Source: Acidobacteriota bacterium (GTDB lineage: Bacteria > Acidobacteriota > Terriglobia > Bryobacterales > Bryobacteraceae). Taken from it: a stretch of DNA of 57,969 nucleotides. Numbering within the stretch: the first letter of the stretch is position 1; each line of letters starts with the position of its first letter. The stretch spans positions 1 to 57,969 of the forward strand of contig QHXW01000025.1 of the NCBI GenBank assembly GCA_003223115.1, in the 5' to 3' direction. Below the pieces are notes generated by a model that was not told where the DNA came from, searched no databases, and was given only the letters and a program-made list of their open reading frames with translations. Position numbers and translations under genes: made by a program. Below are positions 27,184 through 36,395 of this stretch, one piece after another.

Positions 27184-28575
27184 ATGCTCAAATTTTTCGC
27201 GTTGGCTGTGCTGTCCACACTCTGCCTGACTGCCGGGACCATGCCGCCGGAGAACGAACGACAGCTCGCGCGCGATATCTACAAAGAACTGATCGAGATC
27301 AAGTCGGGCTACACGACCGGTACAACAACTCCCATTGCCGAGGCCATGGCAGCCCGGCTGAGAGCCGCCGGCTTTACGGACTCCGACATCTTCGTGGGCG
27401 GAGCGATTCCTACCAAGGCGAACCTCGTGGTCCGGTATCGCGGCACCGGCGCCAGTAAGCCGCTGCTGCTTTTGGCGCACACGGATGTGGTGGAAGCTCG
27501 ACGAGAAGACTGGAGCACGGATCCGTTTCAATTCGTCGAGCGAGACGGCTATTTCTACGGCCGAGGCACTGATGACGACAAGGCCCAAGCGGCCGTCTGG
27601 GTCGCGAATCTGATCCGTTACAAGCGTGAAGTTTTCAAACCAGACCGCGACATCATCGTGGCGCTCACAGCCGACGAAGAAGGCGGGGGTCCGTACAATG
27701 GCGTCCAATGGCTGCTCAAGAACAAGCGGGACTTGATTGACGCGGAATTCTGCCTGAATGAGGGCGGCTGGGGCGAAATCGCTGGTGGCCGTAGGATCTC
27801 GAACGACGTGCAGGTAAGCGAGAAATACGTGGTCAACTTCAGATTCGAAGTTCGCAATAAGGGCGGCCACAGCTCCATGCCCGTCCCAGACAACGCCATC
27901 TATCACCTGGCCGGTGCGTTGGAACGGCTGGGGAAATTCGGCTTCCCTCTGAAAACCAATGATGTCACGCGATCCTATTTCGCGCAGATGGCCAACATCG
28001 TAGACGGTCCGGTGAAGAGCGACCTCGCCAGGATCGCTCAGGGTTCCGAGGATTCCATGCAGCGAGTTGCCTTGACCTCACCGGCATGGAACGCCACGCT
28101 TCGCACCACTTGCGTGGCGACACAGCTCGAGGGCGGGCACGCCATGAATGCCTTACCTCAACTGGCGGCGGCAACCGTGAACTGCCGTGTTCTGGCCGAG
28201 GAATCCATCGAGTACGTGCAGAGCACGTTGCGGAAAATTGTGGCCGATGATCAAGTCAACATCAAAGCCGCGGGCGAGGTGTCCAAGGGTCCGGCTTCGC
28301 CCATGCGGCCGGAGGTATTCAAGGCCGTGAGCCGCATTACGGACACTCTCTGGCCCGGCGTGCCCACCGTCCCCATCATGATCATGGGCGCTACCGATGG
28401 CCTGTACCTTCGCGCCGCCGGCATTCCTACATACGGCGTGCAAGGTTTTTTCATGGATCGCGACGACATCCGTTTTCATGGACGGGATGAGCGCATGAGT
28501 GTGCAATCGTTCTACGAGGGCCAGACATTCTTGTACGAGTTGGTGAAAAGCCTCTCGAGAACGGCAGGCAATTGA
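27184..28575 (+). CDS. M20 family metallopeptidase, exported
   Basis: A 463-residue zinc peptidase or amidohydrolase with an N-terminal signal peptide (LKFFALAVLSTLCLTAG). Metal and catalytic residues are visible: His and Asp in LLLLAHTDVVEA, Asp in GRGTDDDKAQA, the Glu pair in ADEEGGGP, and the final His in DIRFHGRDERM. The dimerisation domain includes KGGHSSMPVPDNAIYHL. The start at 27184 is chosen because it opens the signal sequence. It probably trims periplasmic peptides or acylated amino acids. It lies 62 bases after the PQQ pseudogene. Confidence 0.88.
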   Translation: MLKFFALAVLSTLCLTAGTMPPENERQLARDIYKELIEIKSGYTTGTTTPIAEAMAARLRAAGFTDSDIFVGGAIPTKANLVVRYRGTGASKPLLLLAHTDVVEARREDWSTDPFQFVERDGYFYGRGTDDDKAQAAVWVANLIRYKREVFKPDRDIIVALTADEEGGGPYNGVQWLLKNKRDLIDAEFCLNEGGWGEIAGGRRISNDVQVSEKYVVNFRFEVRNKGGHSSMPVPDNAIYHLAGALERLGKFGFPLKTNDVTRSYFAQMANIVDGPVKSDLARIAQGSEDSMQRVALTSPAWNATLRTTCVATQLEGGHAMNALPQLAAATVNCRVLAEESIEYVQSTLRKIVADDQVNIKAAGEVSKGPASPMRPEVFKAVSRITDTLWPGVPTVPIMIMGATDGLYLRAAGIPTYGVQGFFMDRDDIRFHGRDERMSVQSFYEGQTFLYELVKSLSRTAGN

Positions 28576-28657
28576 AGCCTGGGTCCGCTCGCCCCATGAT
28601 GAGCCTTGTCACGCTGATTTACCTCTCCTTGAAGTGGCCACGTTAAGATGAAAACAT

Positions 28658-30784
28658 ATGCCGGCGCGAGCCATTCCTAACGCGCAGCTTTCCGTCGAGC
28701 ACTTTTTCCAGCTTTCTCTGTTAAGCCTGGTCGGGAGCGGCTACCTGGCGGTTGCGGGGTCGGGTTATCTGGACGCTCCCACCGTGGTGCTGGTGGGCCT
28801 CGCCCTGTTATTGCGCGGGTTGCTGGTTACAGGCGTCATTCAGTTCGAAATTCCGCCCCAGCTTGTCACGCTACTGACTCTGGCCTACGTCATCTTTTAC
28901 GGCGCTGACTATTTCTTGCTTTCGCGCGCCTTTCTCAACGCCACGGTTCACCTGGTGTTCTTCCTGGCAGTTGTCAAAATTCTCACCGCCCGCTCCAATC
29001 GCGATTACCTCTACCTGGGGATGATAGCCTTCCTCGAGATTCTGGCGGCGGCCATTCTTTCTGCGAGTCTCAATTTCCTGCTGCTATTGGCGGCCTATCT
29101 GTTGTCGGCCATCGCGGCATTCACCAGCGCCGAAATCCGGCGTTCGATGCAAAAACCGCAGCAGATTGCGCGTTCCGGTGCGCGCCGTTTCCATCCGAGG
29201 CTGGTAGCGCTTTCGATTTTTCTTACCTGTGGAATTCTGGTTCTCACCTCCGGGCTGTTCTTCCTTCTGCCGCGCACAGCGAACGCCACGCTGGGACGCA
29301 TAGTTTCGCGACGCATGCACCTGCCCGGATTTTCTAACGAGGTAACGCTCGATCAAATCGGAGATATCAAGAACGATTCGAGCGCGGTGATGCATGTGCG
29401 GCCGGACACACGCGATTTTCCCGGTGGTCTGAAATGGCGTGGCGTCGCATTAAGCGAGTTCGATGGCAAGCGCTGGTACAACCCGAGAATTAACGACCGC
29501 CCGGTGCGATTGCAAAGCGGATGGATCCCGGCGACTGACCGGCCCTTTGCCGGCCGCCGCCTCTCTTACGTGGTGATTCTCAATGCGGTGGATTCGGATG
29601 CTCTCTTCATCGCCGGGCGCCCGGAGTATTTGAATGTAGGCGGCCTGGGCCTCGTTCCCAGGGCGAACGACAGCTTCCAACTGGGGTCCGTACCACCGGA
29701 TAATTTCCGCTACGCGGTCACCAGCGTGCTGGAAGACGCCGCTGTTCCGTTGATCGAGCCGGATCTCAGTTCCGTACTGCGCGCCCAGGATCTGCGCCTG
29801 CCCAGGCTTGACCAACGCGTATCGCAGCTCGCTTACCGCATCACCACGGGTTTCGCATCGGACCTGGCGCGCGCCCGAGCCATCGAGAACCATTTGCGCA
29901 CGTCTTACGGCTACACACTCGGGTTGCCAGACCGTGAGCCGCTCGACCCCATTGCGGATTTTCTGTTTTCTCGGAAAAAAGGACACTGCGAGTATTTCGC
30001 CTCGGCCATGACCGTCATGCTGCGCGCGATTGGAATTCCCGCGCGGATCGTGAACGGGTTTATGGGCGGAACATTGAATCCGCTTTCCCAGCTTTACGTC
30101 ATCCGGGCATCCGACGCGCACAGTTGGGTGGAAGCCTATTTGCCCGGCCGGGGCTGGATGACTTTTGACCCTACGCCTGCCGACCCGCGCCCAGGGCCTG
30201 GCATTCTCATGTCCAAGTGGGCGATTTGGACCGATGCCGCCGAGACGTTCTGGCAGGATTGGGTCCTCCGCTATGATTTGGGCCGGCAGTTGTTTCTGGC
30301 CGAACGCCTGCACAACTCCGGGGAGCGCTTCGGCATGCGCTGGCTGGACCGGTGGACAGAAACGGCGGCGCAATGGCGCTCCCAAGCCCGCGTGCGAATT
30401 GAACGGCACGGGCCATGGCTGCTCGCGCTGGTTGTTCTGGCGATCACGGGCTTTCTTGCCGGACCGCATGCCTGGCGTACGCTGCGCATGGTCCACCGGG
30501 TGCGCCGGTTGCGATACGGGCAAGCTTCCGTTTCCGATGCTACTGCGCTCTACGAGCGTATGCTCGAAATTCTGCGCCAGCGCGGCTTTCAGAAGCCGGC
30601 ATGGTTTACGCCGCGCGAATTTACAGCTTCGCTGCCGGGCGAAACAGCCATCCGGGTGGAACAATTCACCAGCGCTTATAACGAGCTTCGTTTTGGTGGA
30701 AAACTCGAAGCGGCCCCGCGCCTGACGCTTCTGCTCGAAGAACTCGAAACGGGGAGAACGGGGATTCCCGTGTTACCGCGATGA
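28658..30784 (+). CDS. TgpA-type membrane transglutaminase-like protein (DUF3488)
   Basis: A 708-residue inner-membrane protein. About six hydrophobic spans fill residues 1-200 (DUF3488 region). A periplasmic transglutaminase core carries Cys in KKGHCEYFASAMTVMLRA, His in RASDAHSWVEAYLPG and Asp in MTFDPTPADP. One further span follows (LLALVVLAITGFLAGPHAW) and a short C-terminal cytoplasmic DUF4129-like helix region. In Pseudomonas the homologue TgpA is essential and its periplasmic domain has transglutaminase activity. Such genes usually sit with a MoxR ATPase and DUF58 gene, which are absent here. Its last 12 bases overlap the convergent VCBS gene. Confidence 0.85.
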   Translation: MPARAIPNAQLSVEHFFQLSLLSLVGSGYLAVAGSGYLDAPTVVLVGLALLLRGLLVTGVIQFEIPPQLVTLLTLAYVIFYGADYFLLSRAFLNATVHLVFFLAVVKILTARSNRDYLYLGMIAFLEILAAAILSASLNFLLLLAAYLLSAIAAFTSAEIRRSMQKPQQIARSGARRFHPRLVALSIFLTCGILVLTSGLFFLLPRTANATLGRIVSRRMHLPGFSNEVTLDQIGDIKNDSSAVMHVRPDTRDFPGGLKWRGVALSEFDGKRWYNPRINDRPVRLQSGWIPATDRPFAGRRLSYVVILNAVDSDALFIAGRPEYLNVGGLGLVPRANDSFQLGSVPPDNFRYAVTSVLEDAAVPLIEPDLSSVLRAQDLRLPRLDQRVSQLAYRITTGFASDLARARAIENHLRTSYGYTLGLPDREPLDPIADFLFSRKKGHCEYFASAMTVMLRAIGIPARIVNGFMGGTLNPLSQLYVIRASDAHSWVEAYLPGRGWMTFDPTPADPRPGPGILMSKWAIWTDAAETFWQDWVLRYDLGRQLFLAERLHNSGERFGMRWLDRWTETAAQWRSQARVRIERHGPWLLALVVLAITGFLAGPHAWRTLRMVHRVRRLRYGQASVSDATALYERMLEILRQRGFQKPAWFTPREFTASLPGETAIRVEQFTSAYNELRFGGKLEAAPRLTLLLEELETGRTGIPVLPR

Positions 30785-31909
30785 TTTTGTAGGCCCCGAC
30801 TCGTTCCAGTAGATTTTCAAGTTTGCCGTGGCGCGCCCGCCGGCCACGATGTCGGGCTTTCCGTCGGCGTTCAGGTCTGCCACCGCTAGATCCTCAGCTG
30901 CCATCCCGCCGTCATCGACCATTGATTTAATCCAGGCGTCCCCCGTACCGCGCTTGTACACCGCGACACCGAACTTCTTTTCGCGCCAGCCAACGGCCAA
31001 CTCGTCGTTACCATCGCCGTCAAAATCGGCCCATCCCAGCGCGTGTGCTCCCGCCAGCGCATCCTCAATCGTGCGGCGCGGCCACATCCCTTTCGCTTCT
31101 TCATAGATCACGATCGCGTTTCCATGCCATGGCTCGACCGTAGCGAGATGGCGCTTGCCGCCCACGTGGCCCATCTTGATTTCGCCGGGCGAACCTTCAC
31201 CGGTCTTGGTTTTGGTCCACTGCCCGTTCGGATTCCTTGTCAGCACATGCACTCCTTCACGGCTGGCTGTGAGGATGTCCTGCTGGCCGTCACCGTCATA
31301 ATCCGTAATCAGAAAATTGTGAACGATGTGCAGCGAATCGTCAGCCACCTCCATCGGCCAGGCCTCATGTGCCGGATCTTTCGGAATATGGAACACCAGA
31401 ACGCGCGCTCCCTGCCCTTCCCATTGCGGAGCGCGTGTGTCGCGGCCGTGCAGCGGAACCACGATCAGTTCCGGCTTACCATCGCCATCTACGTCACCCC
31501 ACCGCATGCGGTGCAGCGTGGGCTCTTCAGCGATCGCCGTAAGGTGCCATAAACCGTGTGGGTCGGCAACGGCGCGCCGGATCCACTGCAGCGTGCCGCC
31601 GCTTGTGGTGTTCGCCGGATGCCAGTCCGCGCCTAATGCCAGATCCACTTTCCCGTCCCCGTCAATGTCCGCGGCGGCCATGCAGACATTATCGCGCTTT
31701 GTGGCGCCATCCAGAATCACATGCTTCTGCCAGGTGGGGTTTTCAAACCAGAGCACCTGCGTGGAATTGATGGCCACCACATCGGGCTTTCCGTCGCCAT
31801 TGACGTCCGCCACGGTGACCGCGTAAACCACGACCAGATCCTTCTCAATCTCCTGTGCGCGAAAGCGCAATTCGGCGCGCCCGAGCCCCAAAACCAGGAG
31901 CACCGCCAT
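30773..31909 (-). CDS. secreted FG-GAP/VCBS repeat protein
   Basis: A protein of about 378 residues made of VCBS/FG-GAP beta-propeller repeats with calcium-binding loops (VADVNGDGKPDVVAINS, AADIDGDGKVDLALGADW, ITDYDGDGQQDILTASR, WADFDGDGNDELAVGW). A hydrophobic N-terminus (MAVLLVLGLG) suggests export. The start is uncertain: an ATG at 31985-31987 would add 26 residues and overlap the start codon of the divergent VCBS gene, so I use the ATG at 31907-31909. No enzymatic residues are known for this type. Its tail overlaps the transglutaminase gene by 12 bases. Confidence 0.72.
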   Translation of the reverse strand: MAVLLVLGLGRAELRFRAQEIEKDLVVVYAVTVADVNGDGKPDVVAINSTQVLWFENPTWQKHVILDGATKRDNVCMAAADIDGDGKVDLALGADWHPANTTSGGTLQWIRRAVADPHGLWHLTAIAEEPTLHRMRWGDVDGDGKPELIVVPLHGRDTRAPQWEGQGARVLVFHIPKDPAHEAWPMEVADDSLHIVHNFLITDYDGDGQQDILTASREGVHVLTRNPNGQWTKTKTGEGSPGEIKMGHVGGKRHLATVEPWHGNAIVIYEEAKGMWPRRTIEDALAGAHALGWADFDGDGNDELAVGWREKKFGVAVYKRGTGDAWIKSMVDDGGMAAEDLAVADLNADGKPDIVAGGRATANLKIYWNESGPTKSSR

Positions 31910-31985
31910 GGCAACCGCTCGTGTCGCGCAGCCGGTTAATACGAGGTGCTCGAGCGCTTGTGACAATCGAGGTAAAATCGTCCGC

Positions 31986-33125
31986 ATGACGCGGCATTGT
32001 ATCGCAGTTGTTGTCTGCCTGATCGTGACCGGCGCCCTGTGGAGCATTGGGCGCACACCGGACATTCCGTTTGAGAAGCACACCATCGACTTGGGCTCGA
32101 ATGAAACGTGTGCTGTTGCCGACGTCAATGGTGACGGCAAACCCGATATCATCTCGGGCGAGAACTGGTATGAAGGTCCGCGCTGGACCCGCCACCACTT
32201 CCGCAACATCAGCTACACGGACAACTACATCGACAATTTCAGCGACCTGCCCATCGACGTGAACGGCGATCGCGCCGTGGACATCGTGAGCTGCTCCTAC
32301 TTCACCAGAGAACTCTATTGGATGGAAAATCCCGGCCATGGCATTGGCGACTGGAAGAAGCATTCCATCGAAAACGGCTGGTCGGTGGAGTTCACGTTTC
32401 TGGTGGACATCGATAACGACGGCAAGAAGCGCGAACTCCTGCCGCAATTCGGGCAGACAGAAGCTCCGCTGGCTTGGTATGAGCTGAATAACGGCGCATG
32501 GATCAAGCATGTGGTGAGCTCCCACAGTTATGGCCACGGCATCGGCGCGGGCGACGTAAACGGCGATGGGCGCACCGACATCCTGACACCCAAGGGATGG
32601 TTTGAGGCGCCACCCGATCCGCGAAGTGGCGACTGGAAGTTTCACCCGGATTTCGACCTGGAGGCGCTCGGCTTTATCTACGTGCTCGATATGAACGGCG
32701 ACGGTAAGCCGGACATTGTGACTTCGTCAGCCCACGGTTATGGCGTGTTCTGGTTGGAACGCGGCAACGGTAACACCTGGACACGGCACACCATCGACGA
32801 AAGCTGGTCGCAGGCGCACGCCATGACCATGGTTGATTTAAATGGAGACGGACGCATGGACCTGGTGACCGGCAAGCGCTACATGGCGCACAACGGCCAC
32901 GATCCGGGCGAGCGCGAGCCGCTGGGTATCTACTGGTACGAGTATTTGAAATCCGACGATGGCAAAAAAATCGAGTGGGTCAAGCACGTAGTGGATTACA
33001 GCACGCGCACCGGCGCCGGGATGCAGATCCCGGTGGTAGACCTAGACGGAGACGGCGACTCAGATTTCGTGGTGGCAGGCAAAAGTGGATTGTTTTTATT
33101 CGAAAATCTGACAAAACACAAATGA
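31986..33125 (+). CDS. secreted FG-GAP/VCBS repeat protein
   Basis: A 379-residue protein with an N-terminal signal (HCIAVVVCLIVTGALWSI) and several VCBS repeats (VADVNGDGKPDIISGEN, GDVNGDGRTDILTPKGW, MVDLNGDGRMDLVTGKR, VVDLDGDGDSDFVVAGK). It is divergent from the related gene on the other strand, suggesting an inverted duplication of one ancestor. It overlaps the GAF gene by four bases (ATGA), so both belong to one operon with the Gfo/Idh and DUF1080 genes downstream. The function is unknown, probably carbohydrate or surface related. Confidence 0.82.
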   Translation: MTRHCIAVVVCLIVTGALWSIGRTPDIPFEKHTIDLGSNETCAVADVNGDGKPDIISGENWYEGPRWTRHHFRNISYTDNYIDNFSDLPIDVNGDRAVDIVSCSYFTRELYWMENPGHGIGDWKKHSIENGWSVEFTFLVDIDNDGKKRELLPQFGQTEAPLAWYELNNGAWIKHVVSSHSYGHGIGAGDVNGDGRTDILTPKGWFEAPPDPRSGDWKFHPDFDLEALGFIYVLDMNGDGKPDIVTSSAHGYGVFWLERGNGNTWTRHTIDESWSQAHAMTMVDLNGDGRMDLVTGKRYMAHNGHDPGEREPLGIYWYEYLKSDDGKKIEWVKHVVDYSTRTGAGMQIPVVDLDGDGDSDFVVAGKSGLFLFENLTKHK

Positions 33126-33595
33126 CATTTACGGCACAGCAATCATTCATCGAGAAAATTCATCAGGCGCTCGACGCGGGCGATTTGGCGGAAGTGCTGC
33201 GCCTCACCATCGATCACTTTCACGCTCACACCGGGACCATCCATCTGCTGGAATCCGATGGCGTGTTGCATTTGAAGGCCGCGAGCCCCGGCATTCCGCA
33301 GCCGGTGCTAAAGGCGGTCGAGCATGTGCCCGTCGGGAAGGGCATGGCCGGACTGGCGGTTGAGCGCGGAGAACCGGTGAGCGTGTGCAACCTGCAGACC
33401 GACGCCAGCGGTGACGCCAAACCGGGTGCCAGAGCCACGGGCATGGAAGGATGCATCGTGGTCCCTATCTTCAGTGGCGCAAACGCCGTTGGCGCTCTGG
33501 GCATCGCCAATCGTGAACCGCGGACCTTCACATCCGAAGAGACTGCTCAATTGATCGATCTCGGCCGTGCAATTGCAGCTTACAGCCCCCAGTGA
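33122..33595 (+). CDS. GAF domain protein
   Basis: A 157-residue protein consisting of one GAF domain, with blocks such as GTIHLLESDGVLHLKAA, VPVGKGMAGLAVERGEPV and CIVVPIFSGANAVGALGIAN. It carries no output domain. GAF domains bind small ligands or nucleotides or act as redox sensors. The start ATG overlaps the stop of the VCBS gene. It is placed between exported proteins but is itself cytoplasmic, so it may regulate the module. The specific ligand cannot be inferred. Confidence 0.85.
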   Translation: MTFTAQQSFIEKIHQALDAGDLAEVLRLTIDHFHAHTGTIHLLESDGVLHLKAASPGIPQPVLKAVEHVPVGKGMAGLAVERGEPVSVCNLQTDASGDAKPGARATGMEGCIVVPIFSGANAVGALGIANREPRTFTSEETAQLIDLGRAIAAYSPQ

Positions 33596-33677
33596 ACCGC
33601 GCCCGACGGAACCGCGCCCGGCAGGAAGCGGAGCCGGCCAGCTTCGCACGTTACAATAAAAGTTCTCAGAAAATCCC

Positions 33678-34793
33678 ATGAACAACGACAATTTCACCCG
33701 CCGTAATTTTATTAGGACCTCCGTTGCGCTGGCCGGAAGCGCGGCAATCCTTTCTGCGCAGTCTCCCAATGACACCGTTCGCGTGGCCTTCATCGGCGTC
33801 GGCAACCGCGGATCATACTTGCTCAAGAACATGCTGAAGGTGCCTGGCATCAAAGTGGTCGCGATCTGCGACATCGATCCCGAGGCCCTGAAGAAAGCCG
33901 TGGATGAAGCCACCGCGGCGGGCAACACGCCCGATCCTTATACCGAGTACCGTAAGATGCTCGACCGCAAAGATATTGATGCCGTGGTGATCGCGACGCC
34001 CGTGGACCTCCACAAGGAGATGTCCGTGGCCGCGCTTGAAGTCGGCAAGAACGTTTATCAGGAAAAACCGCTGGGGCTCAACCCCGAGCAGAGCCGCATG
34101 TTGGTGAACGCCGCCAAGAATGCGAAAGGCATCTTCCAGGTCGGCTTCCAGTTGCGCCATGATCCCAACCGGGCGGCATCCATGAAATTTGTTCACGAAG
34201 GCGGCATCGGCGACGTGCTCTTCCTTCAAGGCTATCGTCACACCGGCGACCTGCCAAGGCAGACCCTCTGGTATTTCGACCGTACGCGCTCCGGTGACAA
34301 CATCCTCGAACAGGCTTGCCACATCATCGATCTAATGGTTTGGGCGGCCGGGACGCACCCGCTGAGGGCGTTCGGCTCAGGTGGCATTAATCTGTATCAC
34401 GATATTCCGCCGGGCCGCACCACCATGGACAATTACACCGTCATTTACGAATTTCCCAAGAACGTGCGCTTCGTATTCAGCCATATTTACTTCGATCCGC
34501 CGGCCTTCTCCGGAATCAAGGAGCGCGTGTTCGGCTCGAAGGCCGCGGTCGATCTGGCCACCGCCACGGTGACCGAACTCGACAAGGAATCCAGTGCCAG
34601 AAAACTAGAGGTCCCCGACGCAGACCAGGATTCGACCTATCTTTCACTCGCCTCGTTCATCGATAATGCGCGCGGCCACAAGAGGCCGCTCAATAACGCC
34701 GAATCCGCCCGAATCTCGAGCCTGACGTCCATCCTCGGCCGTAAGTCCATTTATGAACGGCGCGTGGTGGATTGGTCGGAAGTCGACGTGTAG
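33678..34793 (+). CDS. Tat-exported Gfo/Idh/MocA oxidoreductase
   Basis: A 371-residue NAD(P)-dependent oxidoreductase with a twin-arginine signal ([19 protein letters not shown]). The Rossmann fold [16 protein letters not shown] is followed by the Gfo/Idh catalytic lysine motif YQEKPLGLN and the substrate domain with [15 protein letters not shown]. Export with a bound nicotinamide cofactor is known for glucose-fructose oxidoreductase and GH109 enzymes. The DUF1080 gene follows 10 bases after its stop. Together they fit C3 oxidation of a glycoside and cleavage of the 3-keto product, which is an inference from family and context. Confidence 0.88.
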   Translation: MNNDNFTRRNFIRTSVALAGSAAILSAQSPNDTVRVAFIGVGNRGSYLLKNMLKVPGIKVVAICDIDPEALKKAVDEATAAGNTPDPYTEYRKMLDRKDIDAVVIATPVDLHKEMSVAALEVGKNVYQEKPLGLNPEQSRMLVNAAKNAKGIFQVGFQLRHDPNRAASMKFVHEGGIGDVLFLQGYRHTGDLPRQTLWYFDRTRSGDNILEQACHIIDLMVWAAGTHPLRAFGSGGINLYHDIPPGRTTMDNYTVIYEFPKNVRFVFSHIYFDPPAFSGIKERVFGSKAAVDLATATVTELDKESSARKLEVPDADQDSTYLSLASFIDNARGHKRPLNNAESARISSLTSILGRKSIYERRVVDWSEVDV

Positions 34794-34803
34794 GGCGGCA
34801 GCA

Positions 34804-35463
34804 ATGCACATGCGCGCGACATCCTTTCCTTTCACCGCCATTCTTTTCACCGCGGCAATCTGCTCGGCCGCGCCCGTCGAGCAAGGCTTCGTCACGCTCT
34901 TTAGCGGCAAAGACGTCAGCGGCTGGAAGCTGGTGGAGAAAGAAGGCCGCGGCTACATTGTCGAAGACGGATTACTTGAATGCCCCTCCGACGGCGGCGG
35001 AAATCTCTTCACCGAGAAGGAGTACGCGAATTTCGTCTTCCGCTTCGAGTTCAAGCTGGAAGAGGCGTCCAACAACGGAATCGGGATTCGGGCACCCCTT
35101 GAAGGCGATGCGGCGTATCAGGGAATGGAGATCCAGATCCTGGACCACGACGCCCCAGCGTACCGCGGCCGTCTTAAACCGACCCAATATCACGGATCAA
35201 TTTATGACGTGGTGCCGGCCAAGACAGGCTTTTTGAAGCCCACGGGCCAGTGGAATTCCGAGGAGATCACCGCCAAGGGTCGCCAGATTACCGTGAAACT
35301 CAACGGACACACCATCGTGGATGCAAACCTTGACTCCGTCACTGATCCGGCGGTCCTGCACAAGCATCCAGGCCTCGCGCGCGCCTCGGGACATATTGGC
35401 TTTCTGGGACACGGTCCCGCCCGCGTCTGGTTCCGCAACGTCCGGGTGAAGGAACTCCGTTGA
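34804..35463 (+). CDS. 3-keto-disaccharide hydrolase domain protein (DUF1080)
   Basis: A 219-residue exported protein (signal [15 protein letters not shown]) made of one concanavalin-like DUF1080 domain ([67 protein letters not shown]). Members hydrolyse 3-keto-disaccharides or related glycosides. The ATG at 34804 is chosen because the signal peptide begins there. It is the last gene of the operon, 120 bases before the 3' end of the group II intron on the opposite strand. Confidence 0.85.
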   Translation: MHMRATSFPFTAILFTAAICSAAPVEQGFVTLFSGKDVSGWKLVEKEGRGYIVEDGLLECPSDGGGNLFTEKEYANFVFRFEFKLEEASNNGIGIRAPLEGDAAYQGMEIQILDHDAPAYRGRLKPTQYHGSIYDVVPAKTGFLKPTGQWNSEEITAKGRQITVKLNGHTIVDANLDSVTDPAVLHKHPGLARASGHIGFLGHGPARVWFRNVRVKELR

Positions 35464-35582
35464 TATTATCGATTGCTAGGTCAAGTCAAGAGCGCCATCA
35501 GCCATCTTCAAGCACGCCATCTATCACGATCTCGAGATAGCCGGACACGTGCCTTGAGCCGCCGGCGCGAGCTTTCCTGCAA

Positions 35583-36322
35583 ATCGGGATAGGGGGAAGC
35601 CTCACAGCTCCTCCCCTCCCACACCACCGTACATGCGGGTCCGCATACGGCGGTTCCGTGACTTGAGCCGGTGAGGGCCGGGGGTTCATTTGCTTTTCCG
35701 TGAGAAGCTTCGCCGCTCCCAGGTTCCTTTCGGGCTTCACCCTATCCGCCCTGGTAAGCTCCGCCGCAGCGGATTGGCTGGCGCATGGCCTGCACGATAG
35801 TCGCGCACTACTACCCACGATCACGTTCGGGCCTTCATCCGTTACCGGACTACTATGCCCTCTGCTGATCTGTGACTTCCAGTCAAGCCGTTTATTTCCA
35901 ACATCGGCTGTCTCCCCAAACTGCGGCGCGGGAAGCCGGTAATCGGAAGTCACAGGCTGTTCAACACGGCACGGCCGGAGGCAATGGCTGACTTCTGCTG
36001 CGAGATCAAGCGTCTTGCGACGCCTTCTGTCACGTATTCGCGACACGCAACAGATCTCCCGAGGTAAGCTCGACTGCCTTCCGCACGCAACCGCCGGATT
36101 TACAACCAGTGCCCTTGATGGATATGGGCTTCGTGGTCACTGGCCCACGCGCCCGGCACCGTATGCCTCAGATCCGGTTCTTGTCCATCGGCTCGTACGT
36201 TTGCTCCACGCTTCTTTCAGACCCTCCGTCGCTGGAGCGCCCTTGCGCTTCGCTATGACTTCACCTCCATCAGGTTGTCAAGGGGACTTTCACCCCCGAG
36301 CCATCGAACATGCTCGGCACAC
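35583..36322 (-). ncRNA. ORF-less group II intron, class C habit
   Basis: On the minus strand the element begins with GTGTGCCGAGC (36322 down), matching the GUGYG 5' consensus, followed by the domain I motif GGGGGTGAAAGTCCCC. Near the 3' end is a domain V-like hairpin: ACCGCCGTA pairs with TACGGTGGT around 35624-35655, with a two-base TG bulge and an inner stem TGCG/CGCA. A domain VI hairpin follows with a bulged A (CCTATCCC), and the element ends at the AT of CCCGAT (35583). Its length is about 740 nt and no reverse transcriptase is present, so it could move only with help in trans. A long stem CTGTGACTTCC/GGAAGTCACAG (35870-35880, 35945-35955) lies inside. It sits directly 3' of a terminator hairpin. 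No protein is likely; open frames here are accidental. Confidence 0.72.
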
Positions 36323-36326
36323 AAAT

Positions 36327-36356
36327 GAAAACCCGGCGAGTTTGGACCTCGCCGGG
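36327..36356 (-). terminator. Rho-independent terminator of the DUF1326 gene
   Basis: On the minus strand CCCGGCGAG, a 7-base loop and CTCGCCGGG form a perfect 9-bp stem followed by TTTTC. It stands 40 bases after the DUF1326 stop codon, and the group II intron begins four to five bases beyond its T-run. Confidence 0.85.
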
Positions 36357-36395
36357 TCGAGAAGGAACAGCAGTCAGAGTACGCTTGGCAGAACT

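Noticed and set aside
35498-36046. Open frame of about 180 codons on the minus strand inside the group II intron
   Set aside because: No reverse-transcriptase motif is present; the frame covers domain V and VI sequence and is accidental.
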